43,876 bases of DNA from an uncultured Pseudobutyrivibrio sp. (GCA_946403965.1 CAMJBT010000025.1:1-43876); one strand, 5' to 3'; shown: positions 32,161-41,479, counted from the first letter of the stretch. Program-made: numbers and translations. Notes: generated by a model not told the origin, from the sequence alone.

Positions 32161-34155
32161 ATGAAGAAAAGATTTTTAGCACTCTTACTTTCCACATTTA
32201 TGATTACAAATACAGGCATGTTACAGGTTAATGCCGCAGAACTCAGCGATATTCAGGATACTAATCCTGATTTTGTTTCTGATGACTCTACAAACCAATC
32301 ATCAGATGAATCATCTATACCTACATTTGATATAAATGATGAAGATACAAACGATAATACAACTACATCTGAAGATGACACTGATCCTGACTCTGAAATC
32401 ACAGAAGATAATGTTGATGACGTGGATGTTAATGACGATTCCTTAACACCTGATGATTTAACAGTTGATAACGGTGATGATGAAGGTGATGAAGGTTATG
32501 AAGTTTTATTTGTTGATTCTTTAAATAATAATGAAGTATTTGCCACATTCGTAGTTGATGAACATGGTGAAATCACAGACCTTCCAGAGGCACCTGTACA
32601 TGAGGGATATTCTTTCACCGGCTATGAAGGTAACTATACAGATATAGTCCAAGACACAATAATTACAGCAACATACAAAGAAGAGCTTCCAAAAACAACA
32701 GCAAGAATCTTTGGTGAAATAGATGGTAAATATACAGAAACCATTATCACCAGACAAGATGAAAATACATGGACTGATAATTCTAACAACAGCTATACAA
32801 AAAATTCTGATAGACAATACACAGACAACGACGGTCATACATTTATTTTTGATAAAACATATATAGATCCTAATTATGGCCCACTTTGCTTCGGCGCTCG
32901 AAATAACAATAGCTCAGCCAAGAAATTTGCTCAGGACTCTATCAACTCGATGCTAGATTATATTTCTAAAACAAATCCTGAAATGCTTCCTATTACAGCT
33001 TCCTTAAAACCATTAGTAGGCCTGCTATTTGGTCTTGATGGTGGAACAAATCCAAACGCTGAAATTTTAACCAAAATAGATGAGCTTAATAAAAAGCTGG
33101 ATGGCATGGAGGACAATTTAAAGAAGCATTCAGAGGATCTGGCAGTATTTACTTCTTTAGGTGGTGAATTCCAAAAGATTTCAGATGCTTACACTCCTCT
33201 AGCAAACAAAATTGGGGATGCTACATATCTTTATGATAATGGTAAAATTTCTAAAGATGAACTAAATAGACGTCTTGCAGCAATGTACACAAGCCCAGAA
33301 TACGCTGCAATGTCACAAGCTTTATCAGGTGCAACAAATGCATATGGTGGAAACACAAGCTACTCTATGAATGGAACTTCAATTTTTAACGCAGCATTCA
33401 ATCTTCAGTGTGATAACGTAATGTTCTCAGGTGAAGCACTTGATTGTACAGCGCCTTATCTTCTTCGCCAACTAACTATCTATATAAAGGGATATGCTTT
33501 AGTAAACGAAGTGTTAGATGGATATGAAGCAACCGCAGGTGATGATGCTGCATCAGCAACAAGAAAAACAATGTTAAAAAATATCAGTGGCATCACAGAT
33601 GGACAGTTCAATGAAAAAGAACCTGGTGTTTTCGCACTATATAAAGATTACTTCAGTACAAACAGATTCATATTTGTTGATAAAACATCTGATGTAAGCA
33701 AACATGTACAGCTTAGCGGTCAGTTGTCAACTTGTAAATCAGCTGCTTCTACATTACTTAATAATACCGCAACTGATAAACCTCAAAATATTACTCCTGA
33801 TTATTTAAAAAAGTGTCCTCTATCACGTGACCAAGTAAATCATCTTTCTGGATATTGTTCAGCAAAGAGAATATCTATAAAGACCTTATTAATCGACAAA
33901 GTAGGATTCACGTTAAACAACAAAGATAATCTAAATTTAAACTCTGATAATGTATATCTTCCAACCGGATGTCAAAATATTGGATGTACTAAGAGTCTTA
34001 GATTTAACAGCTACACCTTCACTATCAAAAACTACCTACATATTACAATTTTCAACAATACTTCTCCTAGTGATCAGCAGGTGCTTGTAGCTGCAAATAA
34101 AAAAGCAGATCGTAAAAACGTGATGAATCCAGATTTAATCTACTTTGTACCATAA
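32161..34155 (+). CDS. Large secreted acidic protein of unknown function
   Basis: I do not recognise the family as a whole. The 664-residue protein has a signal peptide (1-25, cut after VNA), an Asp/Glu/Ser/Thr-rich linker (26-112), a small beta-grasp-like repeat resembling Listeria-Bacteroides (Flg_new) repeats (about 113-175: EVLFVDSLNNNEVFATFVV ... GYSFTGYEGNYTDI), a Tyr/Asn/Thr-rich stretch, and then a long helical region (about 253-460) with a hydrophobic segment (LKPLVGLLFGLDGG) and a coiled coil (ILTKIDELNKKLDGMEDNL). The last 165 residues contain six cysteines. No LPXTG, SLH or membrane anchor. Start at the ATG 6 bases after GGAGGTG. The hydrophobic segment plus coiled coil would fit a surface adhesin or a helical pore-former; both are speculation. 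Confidence 0.8.
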   Translation: MKKRFLALLLSTFMITNTGMLQVNAAELSDIQDTNPDFVSDDSTNQSSDESSIPTFDINDEDTNDNTTTSEDDTDPDSEITEDNVDDVDVNDDSLTPDDLTVDNGDDEGDEGYEVLFVDSLNNNEVFATFVVDEHGEITDLPEAPVHEGYSFTGYEGNYTDIVQDTIITATYKEELPKTTARIFGEIDGKYTETIITRQDENTWTDNSNNSYTKNSDRQYTDNDGHTFIFDKTYIDPNYGPLCFGARNNNSSAKKFAQDSINSMLDYISKTNPEMLPITASLKPLVGLLFGLDGGTNPNAEILTKIDELNKKLDGMEDNLKKHSEDLAVFTSLGGEFQKISDAYTPLANKIGDATYLYDNGKISKDELNRRLAAMYTSPEYAAMSQALSGATNAYGGNTSYSMNGTSIFNAAFNLQCDNVMFSGEALDCTAPYLLRQLTIYIKGYALVNEVLDGYEATAGDDAASATRKTMLKNISGITDGQFNEKEPGVFALYKDYFSTNRFIFVDKTSDVSKHVQLSGQLSTCKSAASTLLNNTATDKPQNITPDYLKKCPLSRDQVNHLSGYCSAKRISIKTLLIDKVGFTLNNKDNLNLNSDNVYLPTGCQNIGCTKSLRFNSYTFTIKNYLHITIFNNTSPSDQQVLVAANKKADRKNVMNPDLIYFVP

Positions 34156-34188
34156 AACAACAATTTGATTGCAAAGTCATAAATATTA

Positions 34189-34224
34189 ATAGCCTCTACC
34201 CCTTTGAACAGGGATAGAGGCTAT
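34189..34224 (+). terminator. Bidirectional terminator between the secreted protein and rsmH
   Basis: ATAGCCTCTA/TAGAGGCTAT extended by CCCT/AGGG, with ATTATTTT after it on the plus strand and TTAATATTTATG on the minus strand. It serves both converging genes. Confidence 0.9.
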
Positions 34225-34236
34225 ATTATTTTACAC

Positions 34237-35280
34237 CTACTGTTTTATTGCCCATCGCATCTTTGTTGACTTACTCCGTGGATTGATTCGACATTCCTCC
34301 GCTGAAGGACGAATAACATCTGTCGAAACTTCTGAATAAACTCCCAATTTTGCTAATTCTTTAAAGGATTTTTTCACCAGTCTATCTTCTCCAGAATGAA
34401 AAGTAAGAATGGCTACACGAGCCCCTGGATTTAAAATATCCGGGAGTTTTTCCAAGAATGAGTAAAGTACCTCAAATTCACTATTAACGTCTATACGAAG
34501 TGCCTGAAAGACTCTTGCGCATGATTTCTTGATAGCCTGGTCTTTTTCATCCTTTGGCACTTTCCATAGTGCTTCTGAAATAGCCTCTCTAAGAGCTGTG
34601 GTTGTGTCCATTGGATTTCCTTTGGACATTAGCGAAAAAACTTTTTGAGCAATTTCCTGGGCATATGGCTCATCAGAATTTTCTACCATCATTCCCACAA
34701 ATTCTTCCTGAGTGACAGAATGTAAGCGCTCTGCTGCAGATTGACCATGTTTAGGATCCAATCGCAAATCAAGAGGTCCATCAATCTTGTAGGAAAAGCC
34801 TCGCTTAGGGTTGTCTATCTGCATTGATGAGACTCCAAGATCCGCTAATACAAAATCAAACTTTCCCACCTCTGCTGCAACCTGATCAATATTTGCAAAG
34901 TTGATTAGTCTGAACTGAAAATTGTCCTCTCCAAATCCTGCTTCTCGAATGCGTTTTACTGTTTTTTCTGATTCAATAGGGTCTACATCAAGGCCATAAA
35001 TGCATCCATTTCCCGAAAGCTGTTCAAGCATTTTTCTAGTATGACCACCATATCCCAATGTACAATCAAGCCCCTTTTGCCCTGGCTTAATCTGTAAAAA
35101 ATCAAGAATCTCCTGCACCATGATAGAGATATGCATACCAGCAGGTGTAGAACCTTTACTGATTACATGCTCTATTGTATCTTTATATTTTTCTGGATTG
35201 TGCTCCTTATACTTTTCCTCAAATTTCTTTGGATATTTTCCCGAATAGTGAACTCTTCTTTTATGCTTTTTTTCTTCCAT
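34237..35280 (-). CDS. rsmH: 16S rRNA m4C1402 methyltransferase RsmH
   Basis: SAM-dependent N4-methyltransferase acting on C1402 of 16S rRNA, 347 residues. HISIMVQEILDFL and LDCTLGYGGHTRKMLE form the SAM site, then YGLDVDP, ADLGVSSMQID, RGFSY, DGPLDLRLDP, RVFQALRIDVN and the C-terminal LTFHSGEDRLVKK. A Lys/Arg-rich extension of about 45 residues (EEKKHKRRVHYSGKYPKKF) precedes the domain. It is not in the usual cell-division (dcw) cluster, so a second rsmH-type gene is likely elsewhere. The ATG at 35280 lies 6 bases after GAGG. Confidence 0.94.
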   Translation of the reverse strand: MEEKKHKRRVHYSGKYPKKFEEKYKEHNPEKYKDTIEHVISKGSTPAGMHISIMVQEILDFLQIKPGQKGLDCTLGYGGHTRKMLEQLSGNGCIYGLDVDPIESEKTVKRIREAGFGEDNFQFRLINFANIDQVAAEVGKFDFVLADLGVSSMQIDNPKRGFSYKIDGPLDLRLDPKHGQSAAERLHSVTQEEFVGMMVENSDEPYAQEIAQKVFSLMSKGNPMDTTTALREAISEALWKVPKDEKDQAIKKSCARVFQALRIDVNSEFEVLYSFLEKLPDILNPGARVAILTFHSGEDRLVKKSFKELAKLGVYSEVSTDVIRPSAEECRINPRSKSTKMRWAIKQ

Positions 35281-35349
35281 ACAATACCTCAATATATTTA
35301 AAAGTTCTTGCTTTTTGAAAAATCAAGAGTCATGCCAAGACTACTTTTT

Positions 35350-37794
35350 CTAAAAATTCAACAACCTTTGCACGAGCTTAACTGCATCTGCAGCATCCTC
35401 AGAATAACCGTCGGCATTTATTTCATCCTTGAAGGACTCATTTATGCATGCTCCACCTATAATAATCTGAGCTCTACAGCCTTTTTCCTTTGCAAGCTTC
35501 ACCACATCATCCATACGCATCATTGTGGTAGTCATTAGTGCAGAAAGGCCAATGATATCAGCATCCTCTTCCACCGCCTTGTCTATAATGGTTTCCGCAG
35601 GCACATCCTTTCCCAAGTCAATCACATCAAAGCCATAGTTTTTCAACATAAGAGCAACCAGATTTTTGCCAATATCGTGAATATCTCCCTCAACAGTTGC
35701 TATAACAATTTTTGCTTTTGCCTCGTTGTCTGCACTAGCCAAAAGTGGCTCTATGTGCTTCATTCCAAGCTCCATAGCATTTGCACCTGCTATTAGCTGT
35801 GGCAGGAAATACTTCTTTTTATCGTATAGTTCTCCTACCACATTAATTCCCTTTATCAAATGCTCCTCGATAATTGTCTGTGGTTCAACTCCACTATCAA
35901 GCATAGTCTGGATTTCTTTTACAATCTGATCCTTCTTACCTTTAATGACACATTCAGCAACTGGTCCAACTCCATTACAAGCATTGGCAACAGTCAATCC
36001 TCCACCTGTGGCAGCAGTATCCTTTCCTGCTCCAGTAGGTGATGTAGCAGCTTTTGTTTCTACTACGGGAAGTGAGGCATATTTTTCCAATGCTCCTTCC
36101 TTGTTCATTAATGTATCTGCTGCTGCTGCACAATACATCAGCATTTCCTGATTAGGATTGGCTATAGCCATTGTAAGTCCTTTGCTTACAGCAATAGTCA
36201 GATATGTGGTATTTACGAATTGACGGTTTGGCATTCCAAAAGAGATATTTGAAAGTCCACATACAGTAGGAAGCCCTAATTCGTATTTACAATATTCTAT
36301 TGTCTCAAAACACTGCAATGCTGCAGTACCCTCTGCACCAACAGTCTGAACAAGAACGTCAACGACTGCATCTTCCTTTTTTAGTCCAAGCTCTGTTGCC
36401 TTTGAAAGAACTGTGTTGATATGCTGCTTTTTTTCTTCTATATCCTTTGGTAAACCTGCTCCTGAAAGGGGCAATGTGATAAACATCGCTCCGTATTTTT
36501 TTGCAAGCTTAAGCATCGGTTCCATCTTCTCTTCCTCAGCCGAGATAGAATTGATAAGTGCACGTCCTGGGTATATACGAAGTGCAGCCTCCATAACATC
36601 AACATGACTTGTATCAAGACAAAGCGGAAGATCTACAGCTGATGTAACCTCATAGATACTATTTAGCATCATTTGCTTTTCATCAATGCCGTTCATACCC
36701 ATATTTACATCCAGGATATTTGCACCTTTTTCCTCCTGTTCACGAGCAAAATCCACAACCATCGAAAGAGAACCTTCTCGTAATGTCTCTTGGAATTTCT
36801 TTTTTCCTGTAGGATTGATACGCTCGCCAATAACCATAAACTTTCCGTCCAAATCAATCCATGTATTCATACGCTCAGAGGTAACCACACGCATTGGCTT
36901 ATCCTCTATTTTGTGTGCAGGCTTATCCTTAAGTGTAGAAACCAAAGCCTTGATATGTTCTGGTGTAGAACCACAGCAGCCTCCAAAAAGAGACGCACCC
37001 TCTTCGTATAAACGAAGTGATGCTTCAGCAAATTCATCAGGTGTCATTTTATAGACAGTCTTTCCATTTTCCAGTTCTGGCAGACCAGCATTTGGCTTTA
37101 CAATAATTGGTACAGTAGCTACCTTCTTCATCTGCTGAACAAGTTCCACCATAGCATCGGGACCTGTGCTGCAATTCATTCCAACACAATCTACCCCCAT
37201 TGCCTGCAAAACAATCATTGCAGTATCTGGTGAAGTTCCATATAAGGTCTTTCCATCGGGATTGTAGGTAAGAGAAACAATTATAGGCAAATCGCAGCTC
37301 TCCTTAATAGCAAGAACGGCTGCTCGACACTCCTGAAGACTCATCATAGTCTCTACTACAAACAAATCAACACCTTCCATAAGAATGGCTTCAACTTGTG
37401 CTTTGTAGCAGTCTACAAGCTCCTCGAACATCAAATCTCCAAGTGGATAAAGCTGTTTTCCTGTCATGGAAATATCTGCAGCAACTAAGCCCTTTTCACC
37501 TGCTACCTGACGTGATAATCTTACAAGCTGGCGATTCATATCTACCATATCAGCTTCTAATCCATATTCTGCAAGCTTTATTGGGGATGCTGTGAATGTA
37601 GGGGCAAGAACAATATCCGAACCTGCTTCAAAATATGCTTTTTGAACCTCCTGGATGGCCCATGGATTATCTATAATCCATTTTTCTGGGCATACACCAG
37701 CAGGCATTCCTCTTTTTTGAAGCTCAGTACCAGTGGCTCCATCAATAAAAACATTTCTGGTTTCAAGTAATTTTCGAAATTCAAGTCTTGTCAT
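35350..37794 (-). CDS. metH: Cobalamin-dependent methionine synthase without reactivation domain
   Basis: Transfers methyl from methyl-tetrahydrofolate to homocysteine. 814 residues against about 1200 in the full-length enzyme. Domains: homocysteine/zinc (about 1-295; VGMNCSTGP and FGGCCGSTPEHI supply the three Cys ligands), pterin-binding (about 315-590; IGERINPTG, LDVNMG), cobalamin cap, and Rossmann B12 domain with base-off motif GDIHDIGKN. The C-terminal SAM-binding reactivation domain is missing, as in many clostridia. It starts 5 bases after the LysR gene's stop, so it is co-transcribed with that regulator. Ribosome site GGAG. Confidence 0.94.
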   Translation of the reverse strand: MTRLEFRKLLETRNVFIDGATGTELQKRGMPAGVCPEKWIIDNPWAIQEVQKAYFEAGSDIVLAPTFTASPIKLAEYGLEADMVDMNRQLVRLSRQVAGEKGLVAADISMTGKQLYPLGDLMFEELVDCYKAQVEAILMEGVDLFVVETMMSLQECRAAVLAIKESCDLPIIVSLTYNPDGKTLYGTSPDTAMIVLQAMGVDCVGMNCSTGPDAMVELVQQMKKVATVPIIVKPNAGLPELENGKTVYKMTPDEFAEASLRLYEEGASLFGGCCGSTPEHIKALVSTLKDKPAHKIEDKPMRVVTSERMNTWIDLDGKFMVIGERINPTGKKKFQETLREGSLSMVVDFAREQEEKGANILDVNMGMNGIDEKQMMLNSIYEVTSAVDLPLCLDTSHVDVMEAALRIYPGRALINSISAEEEKMEPMLKLAKKYGAMFITLPLSGAGLPKDIEEKKQHINTVLSKATELGLKKEDAVVDVLVQTVGAEGTAALQCFETIEYCKYELGLPTVCGLSNISFGMPNRQFVNTTYLTIAVSKGLTMAIANPNQEMLMYCAAAADTLMNKEGALEKYASLPVVETKAATSPTGAGKDTAATGGGLTVANACNGVGPVAECVIKGKKDQIVKEIQTMLDSGVEPQTIIEEHLIKGINVVGELYDKKKYFLPQLIAGANAMELGMKHIEPLLASADNEAKAKIVIATVEGDIHDIGKNLVALMLKNYGFDVIDLGKDVPAETIIDKAVEEDADIIGLSALMTTTMMRMDDVVKLAKEKGCRAQIIIGGACINESFKDEINADGYSEDAADAVKLVQRLLNF

Positions 37795-37799
37795 TGTTG

Positions 37800-38711
37800 C
37801 TACTCCTCAATTGCGTGTCTAATATAATCAATAAAGTTTCTTGCCATTAAGCTTGGTGTGTAATCCATATTGGTGAGATAACCAAAATCAATTCGTCCAT
37901 GCTCATTGTATAGTTCCACACCTGGCTTACTTTCCTTTGGATAATTCACAAAAGAAGCACCACTAAGATTTGCCATATGGTTCTTCTCAAGCATATTATG
38001 CATAACATAATCGCTATTTGTTACAACGGAAATATTCTTTCTAATATCTATTGGTTTACCATCTTTTGAATGCCAATTTCCAAGTCTTAGATATTCGTCA
38101 TTTTCTGACTGAATAAATTTCATATCTTCAAAATGATTATCGTCTATAGTAAATTGTGTATCAGATCCCACTATATCCTCTGGAGCAAAATATACCATTC
38201 CATCCACTGTCTTCAGCCTGACAAATCGAAGATTATATTTTTTTATAAGATATTCAATCTGTGGACGTGTGTCTGGGAAAATATAAATAAAGCTTAACTC
38301 ATCTTCTGAAAGTTTAAGTCTTTCAATAAGAGATGTGGTACCATCTGCATGAATATAAAAACAGCAGTCCTCATTTTTATGAAGTTCATAAAAATCCGAA
38401 AATGAATTTGCCAGCCATGAACTATGAATCATTCCTATTCGAACTGAATTATTCTGTACCATATCATTTTCTGATTGAAGCTTATCAAAATCAGAAACTA
38501 TTCCACTTGCTCTCATATAGAAAAGCCTTCCTCTTTCAGTAAGAGATATCCCCTTGCTTTCTCTTTTAAAAAGCGGATAGTCCAATTCCTGCTCTAAGGC
38601 TGCAATTACTTTGCTGACACTGGATTGAGTTGTATATAACACAACAGCCGCCTCACTAAATGAACCTACATCTGCTGCAACCACAAAATATTTAAGCTGT
38701 TTTATTTCCAT
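37800..38711 (-). CDS. LysR-family transcriptional regulator
   Basis: 303-residue LTTR. The N-terminal winged helix is canonical: MEIKQLKYFVVAADVGSFSEAA, then TQSSVSKVIAALEQEL and the wing KGISLTERG. The effector-binding domain (about 90-295) shows no feature that names the ligand. It is upstream of metH in the same direction, with a 5-base gap; most LysR genes are divergent from their targets, so here metH may be controlled through this regulator's own promoter. A 16-base palindrome at 38731-38746 may be its site. Ribosome site GGGG, 9 bases before the ATG. Confidence 0.92.
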   Translation of the reverse strand: MEIKQLKYFVVAADVGSFSEAAVVLYTTQSSVSKVIAALEQELDYPLFKRESKGISLTERGRLFYMRASGIVSDFDKLQSENDMVQNNSVRIGMIHSSWLANSFSDFYELHKNEDCCFYIHADGTTSLIERLKLSEDELSFIYIFPDTRPQIEYLIKKYNLRFVRLKTVDGMVYFAPEDIVGSDTQFTIDDNHFEDMKFIQSENDEYLRLGNWHSKDGKPIDIRKNISVVTNSDYVMHNMLEKNHMANLSGASFVNYPKESKPGVELYNEHGRIDFGYLTNMDYTPSLMARNFIDYIRHAIEE

Positions 38712-38730
38712 AATTACTTACCCCAATTCA

Positions 38731-38746
38731 CTTTAGTAAGCTAAAG
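38731..38746 (-). promoter_or_regulatory. Candidate LysR binding palindrome
   Basis: CTTTAG-TAAG-CTAAAG, perfect 6-bp arms, located 20 bases upstream of the LysR start codon. LysR sites often contain a T-N11-A core within such dyads; this would suit autoregulation and control of metH. Confidence 0.4.
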
Positions 38747-38772
38747 ATTAAATGTATTTTAGCATATAAATA

Positions 38773-38797
38773 AGAGCAGTCCAACAAGAACCGCTCT
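38773..38797 (-). terminator. Hairpin after the STAS gene
   Basis: AGAGCGGTTC/GGACTGCTCT, 10 bp including two G-T pairs, 5-base loop, then TATTTATAT. Located about 110 bases past the STAS stop; moderate terminator. Confidence 0.55.
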
Positions 38798-38904
38798 CAT
38801 AAATTTTAATATCAATATTCTTGATGAAATAGCCCCAAAACATAAGATCCTCATTTTGATTATTTGTGAGCTGATAAAAGAAAATTTCACAAAAGACTTT
38901 TGTT

Positions 38905-39204
38905 TTACTGAATAGTAAGGATATCAGAAAAACCTGTAACCTCAAATATTTCTAAGATTTCTTCTGATGAATTCTTTACAACCATATCCCCTTGCTTGTT
39001 CATCACTTTCTGAGTAGAAAGAAGGACTCTAAGTCCTGCACTTGAAATATACTCAAGCTTTGCCAAATCAAAAACAAGCTTTTTCACATCATCTATTTTA
39101 CCAGATATAGTATCCTCAAGCTGTGGTGCTGTAGTAGTGTCCAATCTACCCTCCAGTGAAATTGTAAGTTCTCCATTTGTCTTTGATTGGTTGATATTTA
39201 GCAT
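38905..39204 (-). CDS. STAS-domain anti-sigma factor antagonist (SpoIIAA/RsbV-like)
   Basis: 99-residue STAS protein. GELTISLEGRLDTTTAPQLE opens the domain, VFDLAKLEYISSAGLRVLL contains the phosphorylatable serine (Ser55 by alignment with SpoIIAA Ser58). Unphosphorylated antagonist binds the partner kinase and frees its target. Ribosome site GGAGGGGG, 6 bases before the ATG. It is 24 bases after the anti-sigma kinase gene, forming a partner-switch pair. No sigma factor gene is adjacent. Confidence 0.92.
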   Translation of the reverse strand: MLNINQSKTNGELTISLEGRLDTTTAPQLEDTISGKIDDVKKLVFDLAKLEYISSAGLRVLLSTQKVMNKQGDMVVKNSSEEILEIFEVTGFSDILTIQ

Positions 39205-39228
39205 ATTTAACCCCCTCCTAAATTATAG

Positions 39229-39636
39229 TCATATTTTTTTACAGATAGTAGTCTGATTCATACCATCATTGTATTTGTAGTCAAGGCTATCCATTGTCTT
39301 CTTAACCATTAGGATACCCAATCCTCCAACAGCTCGTTCTTCTGCTGTTAAAGTAATGTCTGGCTCTTCTTTTTCCAATGGATTAAACTGTATCCCGCTA
39401 TCAAGCAATGAAATCTTTACATCACGAGAATCAGAATCAAAAGAAAAAACTATTTTGGCTAAGCCTTTTCCATTAGGATATGCGTAGCTTGCAATGTTTA
39501 CAAACAATTCCTCCAACGCAACATCTATCTGAGTTTGAGCTTTCATTCCACATTCTATGGCTTCAAGCTCTAAGTCAACAAATTCCATGACTTTTGGCAA
39601 ATTATCAAGTATTGCTTCTACCTCTATACTTTTCAT
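39229..39636 (-). CDS. Serine kinase / anti-sigma factor (RsbW/SpoIIAB-like)
   Basis: 135-residue GHKL ATPase-type kinase. N box EELFVNIASYAYP, G1 box DSGIQFNPL, G2 box GGLGILMVKKTMD and the final strand YNDGMNQTTICKKI. It should phosphorylate the STAS protein downstream and bind a sigma factor or other target. Ribosome site GGAG, 7 bases before the ATG. It follows the REC-GGDEF-EAL gene by 109 bases; co-regulation with it is possible but not shown. Confidence 0.9.
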   Translation of the reverse strand: MKSIEVEAILDNLPKVMEFVDLELEAIECGMKAQTQIDVALEELFVNIASYAYPNGKGLAKIVFSFDSDSRDVKISLLDSGIQFNPLEKEEPDITLTAEERAVGGLGILMVKKTMDSLDYKYNDGMNQTTICKKI

Positions 39637-39745
39637 AATTAGTCTCCAGTTATAAAAGATTTATCAGAACCACAAATAATGTATTAAAGATTTAGTCATC
39701 ATAAAACTGTTATATTTTATTTTATCATATTTAGTTTTTATTTTC

Positions 39746-41434
39746 CTAGCTAATTCCTTCTATGAAGCTTTCAAATACTCCTGCTTCCACCGGCTTAGAA
39801 AAATAATATCCTTGTATTTTATCTACACCGATTTTCTTTAGCAACTCAAACTGCTCTTCATACTCCACGCCTTCAGCTATAACTTCTACATTTAGAAGCT
39901 TCGCAATCTCCATTATGATTTCAACCATACGTCTGTCCTTCTGATTTTCATGGATATGCTTTACAAAGGTCGCATCCAACTTCAGACTGTCAAATGGAAG
40001 GGATGATATCATATTAAGCGAAGAATAGCCTGTTCCAAAATCATCCATTACAATCTTGAAGCCAAGGTCTCTCAACTGTTTAACAATATCAATAGCCTTT
40101 TCTGTATCCTTCGTATATACGGATTCATTTATTTCGATAATATAATCACTAGGTGATATTCCCGCCTCACGAACAACTCGTGTAAGATTCTCAACGAAAT
40201 TAGACTCTAGCATATCTATTCTGGAAACATTTACTGAAACAGGAACAGAAACATCATACTTTTCCTTCCATTCATATGCCTGATGTGCAGCTTCCTGCCA
40301 TATATATTTATCCAATTTTTGAATCATTCCGTTCTGTTCTAGAACAGGAATGAATAAGCTAGGATTAATTATACCAAGTTCTGGATGTTTCCATCTAATA
40401 AGTGCCTCTGCTGAAGCAAGGCATACTTTTTCACCTTGGATTTTAAATTTAGGCTGATAATATACTATGAATTGTTTTTCATCCAAAGCACGCTCCAAAT
40501 CAGTAAGAAGCTTTTCATCATATGCTTCACGTTCTACCATTGTAGAATCATAATGAGCAACACTTGCATTGTAATTCCCCTTTAGACTATTGCATGCTAG
40601 CATAGCTCTATCAGCTCTCTTACTTGGTGGGATATGCTTATCCACATGGCTGTAGATACCCATTCTCATTCGTGAACTTACATCCTGCAATGACTCACGA
40701 AGTTGAACATGTATCTCCCATAAAAGTTCATTTGGATTTTCTTGATGTGGCACATAAATAAAATAAGTGTCACCATAAGATCTGCAGGCTATTCCCTTGT
40801 GATGTTCAACATACTTTTTGATACTTTCACCGACCTGCTTTAAAAGATTACTGCCATAAGTCCTTCCATGAATTTCGTTTATGGCACGGAATTTTGTGAT
40901 ATTAATTGCAATCATATCGTAGTCTTTTTCAGGAGCATAGCTATCTATCATGTCTATATATTTCATGAAGTATTCTCTTGTCAAAAGACCAGATACCGGA
41001 TCGTTTTTTGTTGATGCTAAAAGGACTTTGCTCTCATAAAGCTGAATAATCCTATCAATTCTAGCGTTAATGATTTCCTTTGATGTGTAAGACTTAGGAA
41101 TGAAATCTACTGCCCCTTTTTTTATACTTTTTACTCCTGATTCCTCATCTGTAGGAAGTACTACAACAGGAATATTACACAGAGCTTCATCCCCCTTAAG
41201 AGTATCAAGCACTTGGTAGCCATCCATATTGGGCATCATCAAGTCCAATAAAATAAGAGATAATGTATCTGCGTTATCTTTTATCACTTTAAGGGCTTCT
41301 ATACCGTTTTCAGCAAAAAGAACCTGATAACGGTCGTCAATTAAATTGGCAAAATTATCTCGCCCAATTTCTTCATCATCAACAACTAAAACTTTTCTTT
41401 TAAGCTTTAAATTCTTTTCTACTAAATTCTTCAT
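39746..41434 (-). CDS. Response regulator with degenerate GGDEF and intact EAL domain
   Basis: 562 residues: receiver domain (about 12-130; Asp19-Asp20 acid pocket, phospho-Asp64 in LLDLMMP, Lys114), GGDEF-fold domain with SYGDTYF at 219-225 in place of the catalytic GGDEF, and EAL domain (about 305-562). The EAL catalytic set is present: Glu343 in EALIRW, Asn402, Asp464-Asp465 in DDFGTGYSSL, Lys485, Glu521 and Gln541 in QGYYFSKP. Predicted phosphorylation-controlled c-di-GMP phosphodiesterase without cyclase activity; the GGDEF remnant may sense GTP. No partner histidine kinase is adjacent. The ATG at 41434 lies 5 bases after GGGGG. Confidence 0.93.
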   Translation of the reverse strand: MKNLVEKNLKLKRKVLVVDDEEIGRDNFANLIDDRYQVLFAENGIEALKVIKDNADTLSLILLDLMMPNMDGYQVLDTLKGDEALCNIPVVVLPTDEESGVKSIKKGAVDFIPKSYTSKEIINARIDRIIQLYESKVLLASTKNDPVSGLLTREYFMKYIDMIDSYAPEKDYDMIAINITKFRAINEIHGRTYGSNLLKQVGESIKKYVEHHKGIACRSYGDTYFIYVPHQENPNELLWEIHVQLRESLQDVSSRMRMGIYSHVDKHIPPSKRADRAMLACNSLKGNYNASVAHYDSTMVEREAYDEKLLTDLERALDEKQFIVYYQPKFKIQGEKVCLASAEALIRWKHPELGIINPSLFIPVLEQNGMIQKLDKYIWQEAAHQAYEWKEKYDVSVPVSVNVSRIDMLESNFVENLTRVVREAGISPSDYIIEINESVYTKDTEKAIDIVKQLRDLGFKIVMDDFGTGYSSLNMISSLPFDSLKLDATFVKHIHENQKDRRMVEIIMEIAKLLNVEVIAEGVEYEEQFELLKKIGVDKIQGYYFSKPVEAGVFESFIEGIS

Positions 41435-41473
41435 AATGACCCCCACAGTTACATACTATAACCGACTACTCTC

Positions 41474-41479
41474 ATTATA
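41474..41479 (-). promoter_or_regulatory. -10 box of the REC-GGDEF-EAL gene
   Basis: Consensus TATAAT about 40 bases upstream of the ATG; the -35 position (GTTTAA) is weak. Confidence 0.4.

Noticed and set aside
38748-38945. 65-residue minus-strand frame beside the STAS gene
   Set aside because: It overlaps the STAS coding end out of frame, has no ribosome site and contains a terminator hairpin.
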